Under the pieces are notes generated by a model, which was not told where the DNA came from, searched no databases, and saw nothing but the letters and a program-made list of their open reading frames with translations. The position numbers and the translations under genes were made by a program. A DNA stretch of 64,000 bases, taken from assembly GCA_036877525.1 (NCBI GenBank), contig JAZGTH010000114.1, positions 1,490,501 through 1,554,500 of the forward strand, read 5' to 3'. Position 1 is the first letter of the stretch. The number at the start of each line of letters is the position of its first letter. The stretch is from Chromobotia macracanthus. Lineage: Eukaryota > Chordata > Actinopteri > Cypriniformes > Botiidae. Of this stretch, positions 55,985 to 64,000 are shown in pieces.

Positions 55985-56386
55985 ACAGAATTGTGCATAA
56001 TAGAATTGTGCGTAATACCTGATCTTTGGTTCCGTCCCACTGGTCCTAACAGTTGCAACAATGCCATTCCGAATATGAATGTGACCATTTGGCTATTTTT
56101 TATATAAGGACCTAAAAAACAGAAAATAATGTTTTTATTTAATTCAAAATTAATTTATTTCAAAATTTGATACTGAAAGATGCAGCAGAATAAAATTGAC
56201 ATACATCTTTTGTCACGCTGACTGCTGTCATAACCAGTGGTCACTGATGTGCGTGATGCAGTAACCACCACATGATTCTGGATACACACCCTGACCTTCA
56301 GTTGTGCAGACGCCTAAATGTTTTATTAATAGTGGGGGGGGGTCATTGCATATGACATTGGAGGTCTAGAAACGTGATGGCCATAT
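55985..56386 (-). pseudogene. pgm2-like: Phosphoglucomutase-2-like gene fragment (two exons)
   Basis: PGM2 and PGM2L1 are phosphosugar mutases of the alpha-D-phosphohexomutase family. On the - strand, exon A (56386-56205) begins after an acceptor tttctttaccag and yields YGHHVSRPPMSYAM, then after frameshifts GVYPESCGGY and TTGYDSSQRDKR. A donor gtatgt follows. Exon B (from 56111) begins after ttttctgttttttag and yields PYIKNSQMVTFIF, then one frame away RTSGTEPKIRYYAQF and CASPTE. The RTSGTEPKI-YYA block is the phosphate-binding C-terminal signature. A 15-base tandem duplication follows it. The intron is 93 bases. Frameshifts show it is a pseudogene; keeping introns argues against a retrocopy. 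PGM2 versus PGM2L1 is not resolved. Confidence 0.78.
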
Positions 56387-56739
56387 CTGGTAAAGAAAAA
56401 AAAATGGAGAGAACAATTTGAACAAAGATAAAATATTTATATATATGGTACAACATAGAACTACAAGCATATCTGATTGGATGATTATGTAACTGTCTGA
56501 TAAATTCTCATTAAACCAAGTGCACACTTAAAACTTTTAATAATTTAAAAAAACAATAAAAAAATATGGATTATGTATACAACAGATACATTTAAGGAAG
56601 GAAGTCAAAATGAATTCTTAAAGTTAAACAGTAAAAATGTAGCAGAGATAAATGCATTTCATATATGTTGCACAGCTGTTCAAGAAAAGCTTTTGGTGTG
56701 TAGATAAGCAGCCATCTCAGCCACAATCAACGGCTGTGA
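56387..56739. other. Intergenic DNA, no gene seen
   Basis: Further upstream exons of the phosphoglucomutase-like fragment (towards higher coordinates) were not recognised. Confidence 0.5.
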
Positions 56740-57075
56740 TGACTCCATTCTTATCAAGAATGGTGTTCCCACACAGAAACCCTGGCACCAAAATAAAGGA
56801 TAAAGCAAGTAAGGGCCCGCCTCCTTACCTGATGCATAAAGACCCTGTGCGCGCTACCTATCCTCAGTTAACATTCGCCTCTCGCAACCTCTGGATTACT
56901 CTGACAGCTCGCTGTTTTTGGACTTTCACTTTAGTCTATAGGAGGACATATCTTTTGATCAGCCTCCACCGGACGTGATTGTCTTCTATCACAGGTTAGC
57001 TGTCTATTTTCTGCAAGCTGCCCACACTCGCTCCTTTCTTCAGGCTGCCCGCCTTTCTCCGTTTTCCTCCTCCCC

Positions 57076-58550
57076 ATGTCGCTCTCTATTTCTCCTACAC
57101 CTGGGGATAACCAGTCGCGTGCCTGCCCGGCCGCGTGTGGTGCCCTTATCGCAGCAAGGGATACCCATCCTTTCTGTGCGGTCTGCATGAATCTTAAACA
57201 CACTCAAGAAGCTGTCGATTTCCCTGACAACTGCAGCCATTGTCTGGCGCTCCCAGCTAAACTACAGCGCCGCAGACATAAAGTGGCTGCGACTCAGAGC
57301 GTTGAGTTGGGCTTGTCTGACTTTGATGGGGAGAAAAGCGATGCCAACGCACGCCCAGGGATGTCCCACTGTGCAACCTCTTTGAGCTGGGCCGACCGTT
57401 GCGACCCGGCTCTTGCTGAGGATGCTTTGTTGGCTGAACCCTACCCTTACGAGCCGGCTCCGGTGACAAGGATGATGCAGGCCTCCTGGGTTCAGATGAT
57501 GAGGAGACCATCCCGCCGGCTGTTAACCCTCAGGCCACTGCTCCAGTTGCCGTACCCCAGTCAGTTCTTTTCGAGGTTTGTGAGCAAGTGGCCGCTCGCC
57601 TCAACATAGAATTGCCAGATTTACAAAGCACTTCTGACCAGGACAGGGATATTTATGACGGGAAACTTCTTGGTTCCCTGCCCGGACTTAGGAAGCAGCT
57701 TTTCCCGGTACTCCCTGCGTGCACTAAGCACATGAAGCAATTCTGGGGGGACCCAATAGACCTGAAACACGGTTTACAGGTCTTGAGGGTGTTTGGCATG
57801 GGTGACCCCACCCCCCGGCCGTCGAGTCGTCTATTGCCAGACACCTCAACCCCTCTCAAGGCGGGATGTTCGTCCCTCCCAAAACCCGTTCTTCCCGGTA
57901 AGATGGATCACTTCTCCACGTCCATTCACCAGGCCTCTTATAAAGCCTCAGCTTTGGCCGTGAGAGCTTTAAATGTGTCCTCTCTGCTAACTGCCTACCA
58001 GGCCGAGCTACTGGAGGACACAGGGCAACAGCTGGAGAAGGGGACTCGTTCTCCATCTATTTGGAAGGAGATTGTTACAGTTAATGATCTCGTCCTTTGC
58101 AATGTCCGCCAGGCTGTCCAGGCTAGCAGGCAATCTATGGCTCTCTCGGTGGTCGGAGAGCGCGCACTGTGGCTTAATCTGTCGGGAATTCCCGACAGCG
58201 AAAAACGACGCATCGCTGGAGCACCGGTTAAGCCTGGCCAGGCTCTTTTTGGTCCTGCCGTCACTTTAATGTAGAGATGCGCCGATAAAAAAAAGAAAGA
58301 CGAAGCTTTTAAACTTTGTCTCTCTAGAAAGTCTGCGCCACACCAGACACCCTCTGCGTGGCCACCTAACCCCCCTGTTATGGAACGCCATCACCATCAT
58401 GCAGGCAGGGCTACAACCCGTAGTAATAGGCCACCCGCTCAGCAAAATAACCCCCCATCTGCTAAGCCTTGGGGAAAAATGTCCTTCTCTGCAGCCATGG
58501 CGAAGAAACCCCCTAACCCCCCCTCAGTCTGAACCGAAACGCAAGCGGCC
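57076..58550 (+). pseudogene. DIRS gag (ORF1), frameshifted
   Basis: Starts MSLSISPTPGDNQSRACPAA at 57076. A Cys-rich block near residues 16-57 (CGALIAARDTHPFCAVC) is the zinc-finger-like motif of this protein. Near 57470 the reading moves to the frame of 57588-58274, which carries QVAARLNIELP, SLPGLRKQLFPVLP and ALAVRALNVSSLLTAYQAELL, conserved in fish DIRS gag. A stop at 58272-58274 truncates it before the DKKKKDEAF tail. With one frameshift and one stop, the copy is relatively fresh but not intact. It would assemble the intracellular RNA particle. Confidence 0.8.
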
Positions 58551-58559
58551 AGCCTGATG

Positions 58560-60544
58560 CTTGGTGAGAGAGCGTTTCGAGTCCAAGTTCACAGGCTGCC
58601 AGCCTTTTGGACTCTTGTTCAGCCCTTCTTATTCCTCCGTTCAAGAAACAGGTTTTCTGTTCACGAGGTCAGCACTCCCCCCCCACGTGGGTGCCCACTC
58701 AGTGTTCAAACGGGCTTCACTGTTCCCTGTGTTGCCCAGCGTGAGTCCCCCATCTCTAAAAATGTATGGGTTTTTTCACGTTCAAGTGAGAGAAAGTGCA
58801 CAAGCAGTGTCACCACACAGCTCTCTACATATCTCTCACAAAAGTTCAATAAAGGCTTCGGCCCATGGGTTCCCCATAAAACAAAAAATAAACAGAAACA
58901 AAAATTCAAACGAATGTAATAAATTCGTTTATCAGAGAAATAACAGCTCTCAGAGCCCTCGCATGTCGCTTCTAAGCTGTCTACAAGATGGCGCCATTGT
59001 ATCACAAACGAACAAACCGGCCGCATCAGCAGCGCTGAACGAGTCTCCGGTTTATGTGGGGACTCTCACGAGTCATATAACATCATGGCAGTCTGTGTTA
59101 ACTCCCGAATGGGTGATTCGCACTTTAATGGAGTACAGAATTCAGTTTGTAACAAATCCCCCGCGTTTCAGCGGAGTTCTCTCTTCTCACACAGAGGAGA
59201 GCTCCACTCACATTCTGAAAGACAAAATATCCTCCCTTCTGAGGAACGGGGCGATACGGGTGGTTCCCCCGCATCTATGCAATCAGGGGTTTTATTTCCG
59301 TTGTTTCCTAGTTACGAAAAAAGACGGATCGTGAGTGTTGAACAAACATCTGAGGAAATACAATTTCAGAATGCTAATGCACGCCACTCTTTCTCACTCA
59401 ATTCATCAGAACGACTGGTTCATATCAGTCGATCTGAAAGATGCTTTTTTCCACATAAGCATTTATCCTCTACACAGGAAATTCCTTCGTTTCGCCTACC
59501 AAGGCGTATGTTACGAGTTCACAGTTCTCCCTTTCGGGCTTTCTCTGAGCCCCAAAAGTGATTTATCTGTGCGCGGAGGCGGGTCTGGCCCCGCTGAGAA
59601 TAGCGGGTCTCAAGATCCTGACATATATAGACGATTGGCTGATCATAGCCGATTCCAGAGAGAAAGTGGTGAGAGACACGCATCATGTGCTCGCTCATAT
59701 CACTTCGCTCGGTTTCAGAGTGAACATGGGCAAGCGCAGTTTCACTCCCGCCCAGAATGTTATATATTTGGGTCTGGAGCGGAACTCAATAACAATGTGC
59801 GCGCGTCTGTCAAAAGAGCGCGTTCTCTCTCTATTGAAATGCCTTTCGCAATTCAAGGAGGGAGCGAGGGTGCAATATCGCATGTCTCAGATTACAAGGT
59901 CTTATGGCATCAGCTATTCAGGTCTTGCCTCTGGGCCTTCTGAGAATGAGATCATTCATGAAGTGGGTTTTATCTCTTCATCTCAGCCCTTTTCGCGATC
60001 TCTGTCGCTCTGTCTCAGTGACGCGCTCGTGCACAGCAGCACTGCGCCACTGGAAGAATGCAGAGTTTTACATGCACGGGACCCCCTCGGGGCGATCATG
60101 CTGCGCAAAGTGCTTACGACAGATGCATCCTTAACAGGATGGGGAGCCACTCAGGGGGGCAGAACAGTGAACGGTGTGTGGCCAAACACTCTTCAGTCAG
60201 CCCATATAAATTACCTGGAGCTTCTCACTGTATGGAAGGCTCTGAGACATTTCCTGCCCCGCCTTCAGGGGCAGCATGTGCTGGTCCGCTGCGACAATAC
60301 CACAGCTGTAGCACATATAAACCACCAAGGAGGGATGCGTTCCTCCAAGCTTCATGCTCTGGCACACAAGCTGTTAGTATGGACCAGGCGGCACTTTCTG
60401 TCATTACGAGCCACCTGTGTGCCAGGCATTCTGAACAGGGGCGCAGACCTTCTGTCAAGGGGGAATCCACTGTACAGAGACTGGTGCCTCCACCCTCAGG
60501 TGGAGGCACCGGTCAGGCAGTCGTAGATCTCTTCGCCTCAAGCG
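58560..60544 (+). pseudogene. DIRS reverse transcriptase / RNase H, broken
   Basis: The reverse transcriptase starts within the frame 58561-59334 with TPEWVIRTLMEYRIQF and LVTKKDGS, meets a TGA at 59332-59334, continues with LNKHLRKYNF and SVDLKDAFFHISI at 59335-59550, and shifts frame at about 59553 to 59558-60526. The catalytic box YIDD is intact at 59624-59635. RNase H follows with TTDASLTGWG near 60115, INYLELLTVW and RCDNTTAVAHINHQGG near 60290. The methyltransferase-like and recombinase parts are absent. Two lesions, one stop and one frameshift, inactivate it. Confidence 0.88.
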
Positions 60545-61015
60545 AAGATCATTGTCTTTATTGTCTTTATTGTCTTTTGTTCACAGTCACACTTCAGTCG
60601 TACTCACACAGACCATTCCCAGCTCTTACTCATAACAACTCATAAGTCATATCCCATTTTCCATACCTTGTAGGACTTGACCTATAGGACTTACCAGCAC
60701 TAATTTTTAACAATCTACTATTATCTAATCTAAACTCTACACTAGAAAAATTAAAATCTGTCTTCACTGTTCTCCTCAAGACCAGCTCAACAGAAAACAC
60801 AGATCAATGCATCAACACAGATCAATAAACAAGGGGTTTATATACAAAGAGTCAATAGAAAACAGGTGAGAGTGCAATCAGGAAACAAGAAGTGATCAAA
60901 CCCAGGTATGGGGCATTATGGGAAATGTAGTCCAAAATGGCACTAGTATTCAGGAGAAGGCTCCCGCTGGTGGTGAGGAGGAGGTGGAGAGCAGGGGGGG
61001 CTCTGGTAATGACGC
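60545..61015 (-). repeat. 3' LTR of gypsy-3 (antisense)
   Basis: On the - strand it follows the gypsy-3 chromodomain region, with a TATA-like tgtatataaacccc near 60838 and repeated acaataaag units near 60555-60575 providing polyadenylation signals. It joins the DIRS RNase H region at about 60545. A target duplication could not be verified because the other LTR lies beyond the window. Confidence 0.65.
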
Positions 61016-61587
61016 CTGGAGTCAAGCAACTCATGGACTCAGTATGCCTCCTCGCCATCAATCATGATGGAGGGGGTCTGCTCCCTAGGGCCCTCCTCAT
61101 ACTCCCACCGGACCACCAGCAAGTTTTAGCAGTGAAACATGGAATGTGGAAGAAATGCAATAATTATTTGGGAGTTCTAAATGAAATGATACAGGAGTAA
61201 TTTGTCTTAAAATCCTGAAAGGACCGACATACCTGGGGTTGAGCTTTTTACATGGGAGTTTCAGACGTAGGTCTCTCGTGGATAGCCATACACATTGGCC
61301 AGGAACGAAGGCAGGTCCAGGGCATCGTCGTTGGTTGGCTTGTTGCATCTGACGCTGAACTGCGTGTAAAAGATGGGTATGTGCTCGGTTCCAGACCTCC
61401 TCACTATGTTGCAGCCAATTCGTGACTGAGGGGAGCTCTGTGGGTTCACCGGACCAAGCAAATAATGGTGGCTGGTAGCCCAGAATGCACTTAAACTGAG
61501 TCATCCCTGTAGTAGGGACCAGGGAATTTTGAGCATATTCGGCCCACATCATACGGCCCACTGTCTGGAGCCACACTTAGATTTTCA

Positions 61588-61645
61588 CTTGTCTCTACAC
61601 GTGTTGAGGTGATGTGACAATAAACTTGATTTGATTTGACATCAA
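61588..61645 (+). mobile_element. Short LINE/SINE 3' tail insertion
   Basis: tgtgacaataaacttgattt followed by GATTTGA is the 3' tail of a fish LINE. It interrupts the gypsy-3 integrase frame. Confidence 0.6.
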
Positions 61646-62086
61646 GAAACGACTCCAGTCACCCTGGTTCTGCTGGCAGTAGGATCTGAGGAAACTAATG
61701 ATCTCTTGATTGAGGCACTCTGTTTGCCCGTTGGATTGGGGGTAATAACCTGAGAGGTTACTGATAAACTCGAGAGGTGAACTGTGGACCTCAATCCGAG
61801 ACAATGTCCTCAGGCAAACCATAGAGCCTGAAGCCCTTGTTGATTAATAGCTCGGCATCTAGAATGCAGTAGGGATCTTAGGTAGGGGAACTAGTCGAGA
61901 GGCCTTTGAGAACCAGTCAATAATTGTGAGGATAGTTGTATTCCCAGACAAGTTATGGAGATCGGTGATAAAGTCTATTGAAATGTGTGACCAGGGACGA
62001 CGTGGAGTAGGTAGAGGTTGCAGGAGTCCGACTGGTAGCTGTTGAAGTGTCTTGGAAGTTTGGCAGATTGTACAGTTCTTTATCAA

Positions 62087-63432
62087 GGGGAGTTTATTGT
62101 CTTTTCAACCACATACAAGTACATAGTGAAACGAAACAACTAGGAGCTACAAAAACACAGAACAACACAGAACTACAACGCTACATTATGTATAAATTAT
62201 GTATAAATTATGTATAAATTAAGTGCACAAGTGCAAACATGTGCAGACAGCACAAGACAGTACAATGACTTCTGGGGCAGACAATAGATATAGTATGTCC
62301 CAGTGCAGCGCCGACCAGCACACAGTCCTGTTCCAGAGTGATCCTGGTGAAACAGATATATAAGTGTTAACATAAGCATAGACAATGACTATGTGCATTA
62401 TAAGTATTCAGCAGCCAAAAGTATTTAACAGCAGCAGAAAGTATTTAATATGTGCAAAATAATGCAGGGTGGAGGATAAACAGTTGTGTATGGGTGCGTG
62501 TGTTCCTTTCAGATCCAGTTCTATGTATTGAGGAGTCTGATAGCATGAGGGAAGAAACTATTGCATAGCCTGGTCATGAGGCCCTGAATGCTTCGGTACA
62601 GTTTACCAACAGGGGTGTGTGGGTCATCCACAATGCTGGTGGCTTTGCGGATGCAGCGTGAGGTGTAGATGTCTGTGATGGAGGGAAGAGGGCCCCCGAT
62701 GAGCTTCTCCGCTGTTCTCACTATCCGCTGGAGGGTCTTGCGGTCCGAGGCGGTGCAGTTCCCAAGCCAGGCAGTGATGCAGCTTCACAGGATGCTCTCA
62801 ATAGTCCCTCTGTAGACCGCGGTGAGGATGGGGGGTGGGAGATGTGCTTTCCTCAGTCTTCTCAGAAAGTACAGGGGCTGCTGGGCTTTCTTTGTTATCG
62901 AACTTGTGTTGAGCGACCAGGTGAGGTTCTCCGCCAGGTGAACACCAAGAAACTTGGTGTTCTTGACAATCTCCACAGAGGAGCCGCCAATGTTTAGTGG
63001 AGAGTGGACATTCTGTGCTCTTCTGAAGTCAACAACCATCTCTGTAGTTTTGTCCACGTTCAGAGACAGGTTGTTGGCTCTGCACCAGTTCGTTAGCCGC
63101 TGCACCTCCTCTCTATAAGCTGACTCGTTGTTCCTGCTGATGAGACCCAACACAGTTGTGTCATCGGCGAACTTGATGATATCAAGCGACGCCAAGGGCT
63201 GGAGGCCTGGTCCTCACAGCAAGCCGAGATCGTGTAGCGTCTCCAGCAGATCATTTCGCGGAGTAGCTGTAGTGTTATTTCCAAGGTTTATAAGTGTGTG
63301 GTGGTGGTATACACGAACACCAAGAGTTCCGATGTCCATGTGCCTTTAAAAGTTGGACTAAAAACAAAAATAGCACCATTTTGTATCTGGAGTGGTCGCT
63401 GCACACTACTGTCGCGCCGCCATCTTGGATTC
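62087..63432 (-). mobile_element. Jockey-superfamily LINE, internally deleted, inside gypsy-3
   Basis: The 5' end on the - strand at about 63432 reads atccaagatggcggcgcgac, a leader, and a short ORF start. Text then jumps near 63190 to the end of the reverse transcriptase: IIKFADDTTVLGLISR with the FADD catalytic box, SLNVDKTTEMVVDFRRAQ, FLGVHLAENLTW and QPLYFLRRLRKA (63195-62785), then VRTAEKLIGG near 62715 and RLCNSFFPHAIRLLN. The 3' untranslated region ends gacaataaact at about 62089. The endonuclease and the first part of the RT are missing although both ends of the element are present. Confidence 0.82.
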
Positions 63433-64000
63433 GTATGTGAGTGATAGTATCAGCAGGTAAGACAGGCCACCAGAACTGGTTCTGTAGTAGGTGTATCATG
63501 GCGGTTATTCCAGTGTGACCTGAGCTAAGGGATGCATGAACTTGTGTGATCAAGCAATTATGAAGAGCTTCTGGAACATAAATCATGTCACCGGGGCAAT
63601 TGTTTGGTGGAGGAGTTTAGGCATTAATTTGATTAATCTCTGTGATGAAATTCCATTGGACTGGAGCCAGGAGATTTTCAGGAAGTATGTTCTCTGAACT
63701 GATGGGAGTAGAGATCTTATCGGTCTGACGGTACAGAGCATCTGTCTTAGTATTCTTGGATCCCGGTCAGTAAGTGACAGTGAAATTAAAGCGAGTGAAA
63801 AACAAAGCCCACCTAGCCTGTCTGGGGTTTAACCACTTGGCCGTATGGAGATATTCCAAGTTCTTGTGGTCAGTCAGAAGAGTAAATGGATGTGTTGTGC
63901 CCTCTAGCTTGGGGCTTAAACCTCTGCGAAAGAGTAGCTTACGTGTATCCTCAACCCAGTTTGTTTGAGCAGCAAGGGTGCGGATTTGGAGTGTGTAGTC

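Larger units (their letters stand above)
56740..60544 (+). mobile_element. DIRS-type retrotransposon, 3' end missing
   Basis: The largest DIRS copy in the window: leader (about 56740-57075), gag (57076-58550), reverse transcriptase and RNase H (58560-60544). It ends abruptly inside the region following RNase H (VDLFASSEDH at about 60525) where the gypsy-3 LTR begins. The tyrosine recombinase and 3' terminal repeat are not in the window. The left boundary is approximate. GC content is well above that of the surrounding DNA. Confidence 0.85.
61016..64000 (-). pseudogene. gypsy-3: Ty3/gypsy pol, antisense, right-truncated
   Basis: Read from 64000 leftwards: RNase H with TDHKNLEYLHTAK near 63870-63830; the integrase zinc-finger region (GDMIYVPEALHN near 63580, then TAMIHLLQNQFWWP); after a LINE insertion, IKNCTICQTSK at about 62085 and ISIDFITDL near 61990 with the first catalytic Asp; NGQTECLNQEI near 61730; then EYAQNSL, VWLSTRDL and the chromodomain start FHVSLLKL in the 159-codon frame 61576-61097. 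Stops and a small LINE-tail insertion near 61600 disrupt it. The 5' part lies beyond the window. It appears younger than gypsy-1. Confidence 0.87.

Noticed and set aside
57076..58274. Two well-preserved frames that could be a host gene with RNase-H-like neighbours
   Set aside because: Motifs and the following YIDD reverse transcriptase and RNase H identify them as DIRS gag, with a frameshift near 57470 and a premature stop.

Overview
The window looks like nuclear DNA of a teleost fish, most likely an otophysan (catfish, characin or carp type); the order is an inference. It holds single-exon fish-type olfactory receptor (OR) genes spread over AT-rich intergenic DNA. The transposon mix is typical of teleosts: DIRS-type tyrosine-recombinase retrotransposons, Ty3/gypsy elements, L2-type and L1/Tx1-type LINEs, Tc1, Harbinger/ISL2EU and hAT DNA transposons, and tRNA-derived SINEs. 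Nothing is bacterial or viral in organisation.

Layout. Six OR loci lie on the + strand: OR-A (2-736, cut by the left edge), OR-B (21750-22667), OR-C (29353-30270), OR-D (39484-40458, canonical start codon apparently lost), OR-E (50583-51500) and OR-F (about 53013-54235, a pseudogene). OR-B, OR-C, OR-E and the wreck of OR-F belong to one recently expanded subfamily. They share an upstream module: a TATA-like box, a short non-coding exon, a splice donor, and an acceptor just before the coding exon. OR-A and OR-D are more distant relatives. The receptors would act in the plasma membrane of olfactory neuron cilia, coupling odorant binding to a G protein.

Between the ORs are transposon wrecks. 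3.3-7.4 kb: DIRS, Tc1 and gypsy-1. 10.4-14.5 kb: gypsy-2, with both LTRs and a 5-bp target duplication but an almost deleted integrase. 14.5-16.2 kb: a pair of homologous non-coding segments. 16.6-17.6 kb: an antisense LINE containing a hAT-type MITE. 20.5-20.8 kb: a Harbinger transposase remnant. 23.1-24.0 kb: a 0.9-kb element with about 150-bp inverted termini. 24.0-26.9 kb: an L2 LINE. 27.6-28.4 and 31.6-32.9 kb: two related DIRS remnants in opposite orientation. 32.9-35.5 kb: a hAT element holding an internally deleted LINE. 42.2-46.5 kb: an L1/Tx1-like LINE interrupted by an LTR. 47.4-48.3 kb: antisense gypsy-4. 56.7-60.5 kb: a large DIRS element, abutted by antisense gypsy-3, which runs off the right edge and carries another internally deleted LINE.

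One non-receptor, non-transposon remnant was found. Two decayed exons on the - strand at 55985-56386 resemble the C-terminal part of phosphoglucomutase-2 (PGM2/PGM2L1) and keep plausible splice sites, so this is a duplicated genomic fragment rather than a retrocopy. All homology calls were made by eye from translated motifs, and element boundaries are approximate unless a target-site duplication or terminal repeat is stated. No CRISPR array, rRNA gene or intact tRNA gene was seen.
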